In this document: one piece after another, positions 9,634 to 18,679 of the stretch
How the letters are laid out: the number at the start of each line of letters is the position of its first letter
Numbering within the stretch: position 1 is the stretch's first letter
Source of the DNA: DATMGU01 sp035555315
Lineage (GTDB): Bacteria > Pseudomonadota > Alphaproteobacteria > ATCC43930 > CGMCC-115725
Assembly: GCA_035555315.1 (NCBI GenBank)
Contig: DATMGU010000136.1
Span: 40,633-104,632, forward strand
DNA length: 64,000 nucleotides
Reading direction: 5' to 3'
Notes under the pieces: model-generated
Database searches by the model: none
Told to the model about the DNA's origin: nothing
What the model saw: the letters and a program-made list of their open reading frames with translations, nothing else
Made by a program: the position numbers and the translations under genes

Positions 9634-10887
9634 ATGCAGAAATTCTCGGTCTTTTCTCTGGTCGGTCAGGCATTGCGCGGTCATCAGGGGTGGCAACCCC
9701 AATGGCGGTCACCCGAGCCGAAAGCCGCCTATGACGCGGTCATCATCGGCGGCGGGGGCCATGGCCTCGCGACAGCCTATTATCTCGCCAAGGAACACGG
9801 GCTGCGCAATATCGCGGTGCTGGAGCGCGGCTGGCTGGGCGGTGGCAATACCGGGCGCAACACCACCATCATCCGGTCCAACTACCTGTTCACCGAAAGC
9901 GCCGCCCTCTACGACCACGCGGTTAAGCTATGGGAAGGGCTGGCGCAGGATCTCAACTACAACGTGATGTTCTCGCAGCGCGGCGTGCTGATGCTGGCGC
10001 ACACCATCCACGATGTTCAGTCGGGCAAGCGCCATGTCCACGCCAACCGGTTGAACGGCGTGGACAATGAGTGGCTGAGCCCGGCCGAGGCCAAGGCGTT
10101 CTGCCCACCGCTGAACATCTCTCCAGGTATGCGCTATCCGGTGCTGGGAGCCGCCCTGCAGCGGCGCGGCGGCGTCGCCCGCCACGACGCGGTGGCCTGG
10201 GGCTATGCCCGCGCCGCCGACGCGCTGGGCGTCGACATCCTGCAGAATTGCGAGGTCACGGCGATCCGCCGCGACGCCACCGGTGCGATCGAAGGGGTCG
10301 AGACCAGCCGAGGGACGATCCGCACGACCAAGGTGGGCGTCGTCGCCGCCGGCCATACCAGCGTGGTGATGGCGATGGCCGACCTGCGCATGCCGTTGGA
10401 AAGCTATCCATTGCAGGCGCTGGTGTCGGAGCCGATCAAGCCGGTGTTTCCCTGCGTCGTCATGTCGAACACGATCCACGCCTATATCAGCCAATCGGAT
10501 AAGGGCGAGTTGGTGATCGGCGCCGGCACCGACGCCTATGTCTCGTATAGCCAGCGCGGCGGGCTGCACATCGCGACCCATACGCTGGATGCGATCTGCG
10601 AGCTGTTCCCGCAGTTTCGGCGCCTGCGCATGCTGCGCAACTGGGGCGGCATCGTCGATGTGACGCCCGACCGCTCGCCGATCATCGGCAAGACGCCCGT
10701 GCCGGGTCTCTACGTCAATTGCGGCTGGGGCACCGGCGGTTTCAAGGCGACACCCGGCTCCGGCCATGTCTTCGCCTGGACGATGGCCAAGGACGCGCCG
10801 CATCCGATCGCCGCGCCCTTCACCCTCGACCGGTTCCGCGAGGGCCGGTTGATCGACGAGGCCGCCGCCGCCGCCGTGGCGCACTGA
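9634..10887 (+). CDS. soxB: Sarcosine oxidase beta subunit
   Basis: Large flavin subunit of heterotetrameric sarcosine oxidase, which demethylates sarcosine to glycine with O2, giving H2O2 and 5,10-methylene-tetrahydrofolate. An N-terminal arm (about 30 residues) is followed by the FAD-binding Rossmann motif GGGGHGLATAYY (39-50) and by LERGWLGGGNTGRNTT, typical of the DAO family. His184 in ARHDAVAWGYA lies where the family carries covalent FMN, at the interface with the alpha subunit. The C-terminal NCGWGTGGFKATPGSG block is also a family signature. Length 417 residues is normal. Start ATG at 9634 has no obvious ribosome-binding site. First gene of soxB-soxD-soxA-soxG; the tight order is diagnostic. 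Confidence 0.97.
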   Translation: MQKFSVFSLVGQALRGHQGWQPQWRSPEPKAAYDAVIIGGGGHGLATAYYLAKEHGLRNIAVLERGWLGGGNTGRNTTIIRSNYLFTESAALYDHAVKLWEGLAQDLNYNVMFSQRGVLMLAHTIHDVQSGKRHVHANRLNGVDNEWLSPAEAKAFCPPLNISPGMRYPVLGAALQRRGGVARHDAVAWGYARAADALGVDILQNCEVTAIRRDATGAIEGVETSRGTIRTTKVGVVAAGHTSVVMAMADLRMPLESYPLQALVSEPIKPVFPCVVMSNTIHAYISQSDKGELVIGAGTDAYVSYSQRGGLHIATHTLDAICELFPQFRRLRMLRNWGGIVDVTPDRSPIIGKTPVPGLYVNCGWGTGGFKATPGSGHVFAWTMAKDAPHPIAAPFTLDRFREGRLIDEAAAAAVAH

Positions 10888-10914
10888 CATGAATATTCGC
10901 GTGAAAGTCATCCC

Positions 10915-11301
10915 ATGCTGCTGATCCCTTGCCCGTATTGCGGCGCCCGATCGGAGCTGGAATTCCAGAACGCCGGCGAGGCGCATATCGCCCGGGCGGC
11001 GCGCCCGGCCGAGGCCGATGACCAAGCCTGGGCCCAGTTCCTCTATCACCGCACCAACCCGAAGGGGCTGCACGCCGAGCGCTGGCGTCACAGCCATGGC
11101 TGCGGCCGGTTCTTCAACGCCCTGCGCGACACGGTGAGCGACGCCTTCGTCGCGACCTACCGGATCGGCGAAACGGCACCGACGCTCGGGGAAAACGCCA
11201 TCGGGAAAAAACCTCCCAGGAAAAGGGCCCCGGGGAAAACGGACACCGGAAAGACGGGCTCCGTGAAAACGGCCGAAGCAACCGACGGGACAGCCCCATG
11301 A
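10915..11301 (+). CDS. soxD: Sarcosine oxidase delta subunit with repeat-rich C-terminal tail
   Basis: Small zinc-binding subunit that stabilises the sarcosine oxidase tetramer. CPYCG (Cys6, Cys9) near the N-terminus and the H-x2-GC motif (HSHGCGRFF) near residue 60 supply the zinc ligands; GEAHIARP-like and FLYHRTNPKG segments are characteristic. The recognisable domain ends at about residue 88. The protein then continues with a Lys/Arg-rich tail of about 35 residues made of tandem five-residue units (separate repeat entry). Typical SoxD proteins are about 85-110 residues, so 128 is long. It overlaps soxA by 4 bases (ATGA), indicating coupled translation. Confidence 0.95.
   Translation: MLLIPCPYCGARSELEFQNAGEAHIARAARPAEADDQAWAQFLYHRTNPKGLHAERWRHSHGCGRFFNALRDTVSDAFVATYRIGETAPTLGENAIGKKPPRKRAPGKTDTGKTGSVKTAEATDGTAP
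11188..11277 (+). repeat. 15-bp tandem repeat inside the 3' end of soxD
   Basis: Six degenerate, in-frame copies of a 15-base unit encode six pentapeptides at residues 92-121: GENAI, GKKPP, RKRAP, GKTDT, GKTGS, VKTAE. Each nucleotide unit carries a variant of GGGAAAA at its start. The period is a multiple of three, so gain or loss of a unit would change tail length without shifting frame or breaking the soxA overlap. Confidence 0.75.
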
Positions 11302-14297
11302 GCGGTCGGTTCCGCTTGCGCCAGGGAGGCCGGATCGATCGGGCGCGGCCCCTGCGGTTCACCTTCGACGGCACCTCCTATGAGGGCTTCGCCGGCGATA
11401 CGCTCGCCTCGGCCCTGCTGGCGAACGGCGTCCATCTGGTCGGGCGTTCGTTCAAATACCACCGGCCGCGCGGCATCCTGGCGGCGGGCAGCGACGAACC
11501 CAACGCCCTGGTAGGCATCGGCGGGCACGAGGCGCGCTACACCCCGAACCTGCGCGCCACCCAGGTCGAACTCTATGACGGCTTGGTCGCCGAGAGCCAG
11601 AACCGCTGGCCGTCGCTGCGCTTCGATCTCGGTGCCATCAACGATCTGGCCTCGCCGCTGCTGCCGGCCGGCTTCTACTACAAGACCTTCATGTGGCCGA
11701 AATCGGCCTGGCGCCTGCTCTATGAGCCGAAGATCCGCGCCATGGCCGGGTTGGGACGCGCCGCCACCGCCCCGGATGGCGACCGCTACACCCAGCGCTT
11801 CGCCCATTGCGAGGTGCTGGTGGTCGGCGCCGGACCGGCCGGCCTGGCCGCCGCGCTCACCGCCGCCCTGTCAGGCGCGCGCGTCATTGTCGTCGACGAA
11901 CAATCGGAACTGGGTGGGTCCCTGCTGGGCGATGCGAGCGGCACCGTCGATGGTGTCCCGACCCAGGATTGGCTGGCGCGCACGCTCGCCATTTTGCGCG
12001 GCAAGGCAAATGTCACCCTGCTGCCGCGATCGACGGCCTTCGGCTATTTCCCGCACAATTTGATCGGTGTCGCGGAACGGGTGACCCATCATCTGGCGGA
12101 CGCGGACCCGCGACTGCCGCGGGAGCGGCTGTGGCAGATCCGCGCCGCCGAGGTGGTCCTGGCGGCCGGTGCCTTGGAACGGCCGCTGGCGTTTCCGGAT
12201 AACGACCGGCCGGGCATCCTGCTGGCCGGCGCGGCGCAAACCTACGTCAACCGCTATGGCGTGCGTCCCGGCACGCGGGCGGTGGTGGCGACGGCCCATG
12301 ACGCCGCTTATCAGGCTGCGATCGATCTCGCGAAAGCGGGGATCGAGATCGCCGGCATCATCGATCTGCGGCCGGTGGCCGACGGCCCACTGCCCGCCGC
12401 CGCGCGCGCCGCCGGCCTGCCGATCACGACCCACGCGACCGTGACCGGCACCAAGGGGCGGCTGCGCGTATCCGGCGTCCAGGTGGCGACGATCGGTGCC
12501 GATGGACCGACCATCGACCCGCGCGGCATCGCCTGCGACCTAGTGCTGATGTCCGGCGGCTATACCCCCGCGGTGCATCTGGTCTCTCAGTCGAAGGGCA
12601 AGCTGCGCTTCGATGAGACGCTCAACGCCTATGTTCCGGACAGCCCCGCCGAACGCGAACGTTCGGCCGGCGCCTGCCGGGGCGTGTTCGGCCTGGCCGA
12701 CGCCTTGGCCGACGGGGCCGCCGCCGGCGCCGCCGCCGCGACGGCGGCCGGATATGACGGTGTCGCCTCGCACAGCTTCACGGCGGTGGCCGCCACCATG
12801 GCCGGTGCCGGGTTCCTGGGTGCGACGCCGAGCAACCGTCCGACCGCCAAGGCCTTCGTCGATTTCCAGAACGACGTGACCGTCAAGGACCTGAAGCTCG
12901 CGGTCCGCGAGGGGTTCCGGTCGATCGAGCATATCAAGCGCTACACCACGACCGGCATGGCGACCGATCAGGGCAAGACGTCGAACATGAACAGCCTGGG
13001 CGTGGTCGCCGAGGTGCTGGGCAAACCGATCCCCGAGATCGGCCTGACCACCTTCCGCATGCCCTATACGCCGGTTACCTTCGGCACCCTTGCCGGCACC
13101 TCGCGCGGCGAGCTGTTCGACCCTGTGCGTGCGACGCCGACCCACGATTGGGCGGCGGCCCAAGGCGCCTTGTTCGAGGATGTCAGCCTGTGGAAGCGGG
13201 CGCATTACTTCCCCCGGGCCGGCGAGGATCTCCATGCGGCGGTCGCCCGCGAATGCCGGGCGGTGCGCGACGGCGTCGGCATCTTCGACGCGTCGACCCT
13301 GGGCAAGATCGAGATCGTCGGGCCGGACGCGGCCGAGTTCATGAATCGGATGTACACCAATTCCTGGACCAAGCTCGAACCTGGCCGGTGCCGCTATGGC
13401 GTGATGCTGCGCGAGGATGGCTTCGTCATGGATGACGGCGTCATCGGCCGGCTGGCACCCGACCGGTTCCACGTCACGACTACGACCGGCGGCGCGGCGC
13501 GCGTGCTGGGCATGATGGAAGATTACCTGCAGACCGAATGGCCCACGCTCGATGTCTGGCTGACCTCGACGACCGAGCAATGGGCGGTGATCGCTGTGCA
13601 GGGCCCGCGCGCGCGCGACGTGCTGACGCCGCTGATCGAGGGCATCGACATCGCCGCCGCGGCGATGCCGCATATGAGCATCCGCGAGGGCCGGATCTGC
13701 GGCGTGCCGACCCGCCTGTTCCGCGTGAGCTTCACCGGCGAACTGGGCTTCGAGGTAAATGTCCCGGCCGATTACGGCATGGCCGTCTGGCAGGCGATCC
13801 TGGCCGCCGGCGCGCGCCATGGCATGACGCCCTACGGCACCGAGACGATGCACGTGCTGCGCGCCGAGAAGGGCTACATCATCGTCGGCCAGGAGACCGA
13901 CGGCACGGCGACGCCGGACGATGTCGGCCTCGGCTGGGCGGTCGGCAAGACCAAGCCGGATTTCGTCGGCATGAGGTCGCTGGCGCGACCGGCGATGACG
14001 GAACCCGGGCGCAAGCAACTGGTCGGCTTGTTGACCGAAGATCCGCAGACCGTGTTGGAGGAAGGCGCGCAGATCGTCGCGACGCCGAACCAGCCGGTGC
14101 CGGTGCCCATGCTGGGTCATGTCACCTCCTCCTATTTCAGCGCCTGCCTCGGCCATTCGATCGCCCTCGCCGTGATCGAGGGTGGCCGGGCGCGGATCGG
14201 CTCCCGGCTCTACGTGCCGATGGCGGACCGCACGATCCCGGTCACGCTGGTCGAGCCGGTGTTCTACGACAAGGCGGGGGAGCGGTTGAATGGCTGA
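11298..14297 (+). CDS. soxA: Sarcosine oxidase alpha subunit
   Basis: Catalytic-complex subunit that binds NAD+ and hosts the folate-dependent methylene transfer. The N-terminal 2Fe-2S-like fold lacking cluster cysteines spans about residues 15-95, with the family blocks GDTLASALLANGV and SFKYHRPRGI. A Rossmann NAD/FAD site follows (GAGPAG at 177-182, then VDEQSELGGSLL), then a second dinucleotide region near residue 420. The C-terminal third (about 610-985) is a GcvT-like aminomethyltransferase domain, with GELGFEVNVP and YGTETMHVLRAEKGYIIVGQE. Length 999 residues matches the family. It overlaps soxD by 4 bases and soxG by 8, so the operon is tightly coupled. Confidence 0.97.
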   Translation: MSGRFRLRQGGRIDRARPLRFTFDGTSYEGFAGDTLASALLANGVHLVGRSFKYHRPRGILAAGSDEPNALVGIGGHEARYTPNLRATQVELYDGLVAESQNRWPSLRFDLGAINDLASPLLPAGFYYKTFMWPKSAWRLLYEPKIRAMAGLGRAATAPDGDRYTQRFAHCEVLVVGAGPAGLAAALTAALSGARVIVVDEQSELGGSLLGDASGTVDGVPTQDWLARTLAILRGKANVTLLPRSTAFGYFPHNLIGVAERVTHHLADADPRLPRERLWQIRAAEVVLAAGALERPLAFPDNDRPGILLAGAAQTYVNRYGVRPGTRAVVATAHDAAYQAAIDLAKAGIEIAGIIDLRPVADGPLPAAARAAGLPITTHATVTGTKGRLRVSGVQVATIGADGPTIDPRGIACDLVLMSGGYTPAVHLVSQSKGKLRFDETLNAYVPDSPAERERSAGACRGVFGLADALADGAAAGAAAATAAGYDGVASHSFTAVAATMAGAGFLGATPSNRPTAKAFVDFQNDVTVKDLKLAVREGFRSIEHIKRYTTTGMATDQGKTSNMNSLGVVAEVLGKPIPEIGLTTFRMPYTPVTFGTLAGTSRGELFDPVRATPTHDWAAAQGALFEDVSLWKRAHYFPRAGEDLHAAVARECRAVRDGVGIFDASTLGKIEIVGPDAAEFMNRMYTNSWTKLEPGRCRYGVMLREDGFVMDDGVIGRLAPDRFHVTTTTGGAARVLGMMEDYLQTEWPTLDVWLTSTTEQWAVIAVQGPRARDVLTPLIEGIDIAAAAMPHMSIREGRICGVPTRLFRVSFTGELGFEVNVPADYGMAVWQAILAAGARHGMTPYGTETMHVLRAEKGYIIVGQETDGTATPDDVGLGWAVGKTKPDFVGMRSLARPAMTEPGRKQLVGLLTEDPQTVLEEGAQIVATPNQPVPVPMLGHVTSSYFSACLGHSIALAVIEGGRARIGSRLYVPMADRTIPVTLVEPVFYDKAGERLNG

Positions 14298-14853
14298 CGC
14301 GACGATGATGCGGAGCGGTGCCTTCGATCGGTTCGCCGAAGCCTCGGCCACGGCATCGATCCGGGCGCTACCGCCAGCCGCCCGCTTCGTGTTTCGCGGC
14401 CGGCCGGCGGCGATCGAGACGGCCGGGATCGCGTTCGGCGTCGCCTTGCCGGGGGAGGCCTGTCGCGCCGCGACCGCCGGCGACCGGAGCGCCCTCTGGC
14501 TCGGTCCCGATGAATGGTTGCTGCTCGGCCCCGACGGCTCCGCCCCGGCGATATCCCAAAGCTTGGCGAAACCGCTCGCCGCCCTGCCCCATTCCCTGGT
14601 GGATGTCAGCCATCGGCAAACCGCCTTGGAAGTGTCCGGCAGCGGTGCCGCGACCCTGCTCAACGCGGGCTGCCCGCTCGATCTCGACATCAAGACCTTC
14701 CCGGTCGGGATGTGCACCCGAACCGTGCTGGGCAAGGCGGAGATCGTGTTGTGGCGCGTCGCCCCGACGCGTTTCCATGTCGAAGTCTGGCGGTCGTTCG
14801 GCGCCTATGTCTGGCGCTTCCTGGAGGAGGCACGGCTTGAGCGTGGCCCATGA
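14290..14853 (+). CDS. soxG: Sarcosine oxidase gamma subunit
   Basis: Fourth subunit of heterotetrameric sarcosine oxidase, related to the GcvT fold and contacting the alpha subunit. Family hallmarks are WLGPDEWLLL (about residues 73-82), VDVSHRQTALEVSG, and the pocket region NAGCPLDLDIKTFPVGMCTRT; CTRTVLGKAEIVLWR continues the domain. Length 187 is typical. The start lies 8 bases inside soxA and the stop overlaps sdaA by 4 bases. Family members vary considerably in sequence, but position at the end of soxBDA leaves little doubt. Confidence 0.94.
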   Translation: MADATMMRSGAFDRFAEASATASIRALPPAARFVFRGRPAAIETAGIAFGVALPGEACRAATAGDRSALWLGPDEWLLLGPDGSAPAISQSLAKPLAALPHSLVDVSHRQTALEVSGSGAATLLNAGCPLDLDIKTFPVGMCTRTVLGKAEIVLWRVAPTRFHVEVWRSFGAYVWRFLEEARLERGP

Positions 14854-16220
14854 TTAGCATCTTCGACCTGCTGAAGATCGGCATCGGACCCTCGTCCTCC
14901 CATACGGTCGGGCCGATGAAGGCGGCGGCGGCGTTCATGCGCGGCCTGATCGAGAGTGGTCACGGAACGGTGGTGGAGCGCATCCAGGTCGACCTCCTGG
15001 GCTCCCTCGCCTGGACCGGCAAGGGCCATGGCACCGACCGGGCGGTGATCCTGGGCCTCGCCGGCGAGATCCCGGAAAGTGTCGACGCCGATCATGCGGA
15101 CCGCATCGTCGCGACCGCCGGCACGGCGCACCGCCTGCGGCTCGCCGAGGGCATCGAGATCGGCTTCGACCCGGAGCACGACATCGTGTTCGACACGATG
15201 GCCGAGACGCCGGTGCACCCCAACACCCTGCTGTTCCTCGCCTACGACGCCGCCGGGGCCGTGCTGACGGTGGAGCGTTGGTGTTCGGTCGGCGGCGGCT
15301 TCATCGCCCGCGAAAGCGAGGTCGGACAGCTGGCTTCGTCGCCGGTGACCGTCCCCCACCCGTTCCGCAACGCCGCCGACCTGCTGGCCGCCGGACGCGC
15401 CAGCGGCCTCACCATCGCCCAAATGATGCGGGCGAACGAACTTGCCCTGGCATCGGCGGAGATCGTCGATCGGCATGTCGCCCGGGTGACCGAGACTATG
15501 ATGAGCTGCATCGATCGCGGCATGCGGGCCGAGGGCGAGTTGCCCGGCGGGCTGCATGTGCGGCGCCGGGCGCATGATCTGCGGGAGCGTCTGGAGGGCC
15601 GTCGGGGGGCCAATATCGGCCCGCTGCGCGAGATGATGGACCGGGTCAGCCTGTTTGCCATCGCGGTCAATGAGGAGAACGCCGCCGGCGGCCGGGTCGT
15701 GACCGCGCCGACCAACGGCGCGGCCGGGGTGATGCCCGCCGTGCTGCGCTATTACCGGGATTATTGCCCCGATGCGGATGCCGCCGGGATCGAGACCTTC
15801 CTGCTGACCGCGACCGCGATCGGCGGCTTGTTCAAGATGAACGCCTCGATCTCCGGCGCCGAGGTCGGCTGCCAGGGCGAGGTCGGCGTCGCCTGCTCGA
15901 TGGCGGCCGCCGGCCTGGCCGCCGCCCTCGGAGGCACCAACGAGCAGATCGAGAACGCCGCCGAGATCGGCATGGAGCATCATCTCGGCATGACCTGCGA
16001 CCCGATCGGCGGTTTAGTGCAGATCCCCTGCATCGAGCGCAACGCCTTTGGCGCGGTGAAGGCGATCAACGCCGCCTCGATGGCGCTGAACGGCGACGGC
16101 ACGCATCGCGTCTCGCTGGATCAGGTGATCGCCACCATGCGCCAGACCGGCGCCGATATGCAGACGAAATACAAAGAGACGTCGCTGGGCGGCCTTGCCG
16201 TAAGCTTCGCCGAATGCTGA
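14850..16220 (+). CDS. sdaA: L-serine ammonia-lyase (iron-sulfur, single chain)
   Basis: Deaminates L-serine to pyruvate and ammonia using a [4Fe-4S] cluster. SSSHTVGPMKAA (15-26) opens the regulatory beta domain; NEENAAGGRVVTAPTNGAAGV marks the catalytic domain. Cys341, Cys383 and Cys394 have the same 42 and 11 residue spacings as the cluster ligands of the Legionella enzyme, and the protein ends exactly on Cys456, matching the C-terminal tail cysteine that caps the cluster in that structure. Length 456 is normal. Overlapping soxG by 4 bases, it drains the glycine made by sarcosine oxidase, after conversion to serine by a GlyA encoded elsewhere, into pyruvate. Confidence 0.96.
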   Translation: MISIFDLLKIGIGPSSSHTVGPMKAAAAFMRGLIESGHGTVVERIQVDLLGSLAWTGKGHGTDRAVILGLAGEIPESVDADHADRIVATAGTAHRLRLAEGIEIGFDPEHDIVFDTMAETPVHPNTLLFLAYDAAGAVLTVERWCSVGGGFIARESEVGQLASSPVTVPHPFRNAADLLAAGRASGLTIAQMMRANELALASAEIVDRHVARVTETMMSCIDRGMRAEGELPGGLHVRRRAHDLRERLEGRRGANIGPLREMMDRVSLFAIAVNEENAAGGRVVTAPTNGAAGVMPAVLRYYRDYCPDADAAGIETFLLTATAIGGLFKMNASISGAEVGCQGEVGVACSMAAAGLAAALGGTNEQIENAAEIGMEHHLGMTCDPIGGLVQIPCIERNAFGAVKAINAASMALNGDGTHRVSLDQVIATMRQTGADMQTKYKETSLGGLAVSFAEC

Positions 16221-16241
16221 ACCACCCGTGACGGATTTGCC

Positions 16242-16247
16242 AGGAGG
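16242..16247 (+). promoter_or_regulatory. Ribosome-binding site that fixes the start of the Rieske oxygenase gene
   Basis: A perfect AGGAGG sits 7 bases before the ATG at 16255. An in-frame GTG at 16228, which would add nine residues, lies upstream of this site and has no comparable signal, so the later ATG is preferred. Confidence 0.85.
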
Positions 16248-16254
16248 CCACCCG

Positions 16255-17529
16255 ATGTTGGATCTCGCCACAAGCCGGTCTACCCGTAGCCAGCTCACCG
16301 AGTTGGTCGCCCGCCGCAAGCCGAACCACAGCCTGGAGGCGCCGTTCTATACCAGCCCCGAGGTCTTCGCGGCGGATCTGGAGATCATCTTCGGCCGCCA
16401 CTGGATCTATGTGGGTGTCGAGCCCGATGTGCCGGAACCGGGCGATACCATGGTGGTGGATATCGGCCGCGTCTCGGTGGTCATCGCCCGCGACGACGAT
16501 ATGGGCATCAGCGCGTTCCACAATGTCTGCCGGCATCGCGGCTCCCGTCTGGTGCATGAGCCGAAATCGACTGTCGGCAATCTGGTCTGCCGCTACCATC
16601 AATGGACCTACGGCCTCGACGGCAAGCTGCTGTTCGCCGAGCATATGGGCAAGGATTTCGATCCCAGCTGCCATGGGCTGAAGCCGGTCCATCTGCGCTC
16701 GGTCGCCGGCCTGCTGTTCATCTGCCTCGCCGAGCAGGCACCCACCGACATCGACGACATGGCGCGGGTGATGGAGCCGTATCTGGCGCCGCACGACATT
16801 CCGAACTGCCGGATCGCCAAGGAAGCCGACCTGATCGAGCCCGGCAATTGGAAGCTCACCATGGAGAACAACCGGGAGTGCTATCACTGCATCGGCAGCC
16901 ATCCCGAGCTGATCGTGCCGCTGTTCGAATACGGCTTCGGCTTTTCACCCGACAGCGTCGATGAGGGCCGGCGTGAACAGATCGCGAGCTATGACCGGCT
17001 GGTGACCGAGCTGCACGCGGAGTGGGAGGCCGGCGGCCTGCCGTCGCGCGAGGTCGACCGGCTGGACGACCTCGCCACCGGGTTCCGCACCCAGCGCCTG
17101 CCGATCGACCGGTTCGGCGAATCCCAGACCATGGATACGCGCGTCGCCTCCAAGAAACTGCTCGGCAAGTTCACCAAGCCCAAGCTGGGCGGGCTGTCGT
17201 TCTGGACGCAGCCGAATTCCTGGCACCACTTCATGAGCGACCATATCGTGACCTTCTCGGCGATCCCGCTCGACGCGGAGCGCACCCTGGTCAAGACCAA
17301 ATGGCTGGTGCACAAGGACGCGGTCGAGGGCGTCGATTACGACCCGGACAACCTCACCAATGTCTGGCTGGCGACCAACGCCCAGGACAGCGAGTTGGTC
17401 GGCTTCGCCCAATCCGGCGTGCGCTCCCCGGCCTATGAGCCCGGCCCTTATTCGCCCTATACCGAAGGCCTGGTCGAGAAATTCTGCCGCTGGTACATCG
17501 GCCGCCTCTCCACCCATCTGGGCCAGTAG
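16255..17529 (+). CDS. gbcA: Rieske non-heme iron oxygenase, glycine betaine monooxygenase GbcA type
   Basis: Terminal oxygenase predicted to N-demethylate glycine betaine to dimethylglycine plus formaldehyde. The Rieske [2Fe-2S] ligands are Cys92-x-His94 and Cys112-x2-His115 (CRHRGSRL, CRYHQWTY). The catalytic domain carries ENNRECYHCIGSHPEL, with His211 and His216 as mononuclear iron ligands; ECYHC is typical of GbcA/stachydrine/carnitine-type enzymes rather than aromatic-ring oxygenases. Length 424. It directly precedes its reductase and follows sarcosine oxidase genes, which favours betaine as substrate. Related quaternary-amine oxygenases (stachydrine, carnitine, choline-like substrates) cannot be excluded from sequence alone. 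Confidence 0.88.
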   Translation: MLDLATSRSTRSQLTELVARRKPNHSLEAPFYTSPEVFAADLEIIFGRHWIYVGVEPDVPEPGDTMVVDIGRVSVVIARDDDMGISAFHNVCRHRGSRLVHEPKSTVGNLVCRYHQWTYGLDGKLLFAEHMGKDFDPSCHGLKPVHLRSVAGLLFICLAEQAPTDIDDMARVMEPYLAPHDIPNCRIAKEADLIEPGNWKLTMENNRECYHCIGSHPELIVPLFEYGFGFSPDSVDEGRREQIASYDRLVTELHAEWEAGGLPSREVDRLDDLATGFRTQRLPIDRFGESQTMDTRVASKKLLGKFTKPKLGGLSFWTQPNSWHHFMSDHIVTFSAIPLDAERTLVKTKWLVHKDAVEGVDYDPDNLTNVWLATNAQDSELVGFAQSGVRSPAYEPGPYSPYTEGLVEKFCRWYIGRLSTHLGQ

Positions 17530-17537
17530 ACCGGAAG

Positions 17538-18620
17538 ATGACAGAGCCCGCAGCGATCCCCGAATGGGGCGCCGAGGATGACGGCGTGCTGGTCTGCCGG
17601 CACGTCCGCGACGAGACCCATGACGTCAAGACCTTCGTCTTCGCCACCCCGAACCCGCGCCGGTTCCGCTTCCAGCCCGGTCAGTTTCTGACGCTGGAGC
17701 TGGAGATCGACGGGACGCCGATCAACCGCTGCTACACCATCTCGTCGCCGCCGACGCGGCCCGATCGGCTGACCATCACGGTGAAGCGCGTGCCGGGCGG
17801 CCCGGTGTCGAATTGGCTGCACGACACTTTGCGGCCCGGCATGACGATCCGCGCCACCGGCCCGCATGGCGAGTTTTCCATCGCGTATCAGCCGGCCGCC
17901 CATCTCCCGGCGCCGAAATACCTGTTCCTGTCCGGCGGCAGCGGCATCACCCCGCTGATGTCGATGGCGCGCAGCCAGCACGATCTGGCGGCCGAGACGG
18001 ATACCGTGTTCGTGCACAGCGCGCGCAGCCCGGCCGACATCATCTTTCGCGACGAGCTGGATCTGATGACCCGGAACCTGCCCGGCTTCCGCGTCGCGGC
18101 GGTCTGCGAGACGGATGCGGCGGGAGAGCGATGGGGTGGCTATCGCGGCCGGCTATCGGCGCCGATGCTGCGGCTGATCGCACCGGACCTGCTGGAGCGG
18201 ACGGTCTTCACCTGCGGCCCCGCCCCCTATATGGCAGCGGTCCGCGCCATGCTGGACGCCGAGGGCTTCGATGCCGCCCGGTATCACGAGGAAAGCTTCG
18301 ACTTCGCCGCCCTGGCTGGAGAGCCGGAAGCCGAACCCGCCGCCGACGCGGCCGTCGCGACCTACCAAGTCGAGTTCACGCGCAGCCAGCGCAGCATCAC
18401 CTGCGATGCCAACACCACCGTCCTCGCCGCGGCCCGCGCCGCCGGCATGCGCCTGCCCTCCTCCTGCACCCGCGGGCTCTGCGGCACCTGCAAAAGCAAG
18501 CTGGTCACCGGCGAGGTGTCGATGACCCATGCCGGCGGCATCCGCCAGCGCGAGATCGACCAGGGCCAGATCCTGATCTGCTGCTCGAAGCCGCTGGGCG
18601 ATTTGGTCATCGATCGGTAG
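17538..18620 (+). CDS. gbcB: Hybrid NAD(P)H ferredoxin-type reductase, GbcB type
   Basis: Electron-transfer partner of the upstream Rieske oxygenase. A ferredoxin-reductase barrel binds flavin through RCYTISSPP (about residues 57-65), and the nucleotide site follows with SGGSGITPLMSMAR (about 133-146) and CGPAPYM. The C-terminal plant-type [2Fe-2S] domain has Cys310-x4-Cys315-x2-Cys318-x29-Cys348. The flavin-NAD-ferredoxin domain order is that of GbcB and of carnitine monooxygenase reductase. Length 360 is typical. The start lies 8 bases after the oxygenase stop, with GGAAG immediately before the ATG, so the pair is cotranscribed. Confidence 0.9.
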   Translation: MTEPAAIPEWGAEDDGVLVCRHVRDETHDVKTFVFATPNPRRFRFQPGQFLTLELEIDGTPINRCYTISSPPTRPDRLTITVKRVPGGPVSNWLHDTLRPGMTIRATGPHGEFSIAYQPAAHLPAPKYLFLSGGSGITPLMSMARSQHDLAAETDTVFVHSARSPADIIFRDELDLMTRNLPGFRVAAVCETDAAGERWGGYRGRLSAPMLRLIAPDLLERTVFTCGPAPYMAAVRAMLDAEGFDAARYHEESFDFAALAGEPEAEPAADAAVATYQVEFTRSQRSITCDANTTVLAAARAAGMRLPSSCTRGLCGTCKSKLVTGEVSMTHAGGIRQREIDQGQILICCSKPLGDLVIDR

Positions 18621-18679
18621 GAGGCGCGACGGGACGCCCCACGGCCGAAGACGACGCTATCGAAGAACATGGGGGCAGT

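Noticed and set aside
12540..14735. A 731-codon minus-strand frame opposite soxA and soxG
   Set aside because: Both opposite genes have full family signatures. The frame's composition (Arg, His, Asp, Gly) is that of a shadow of high-GC codons.
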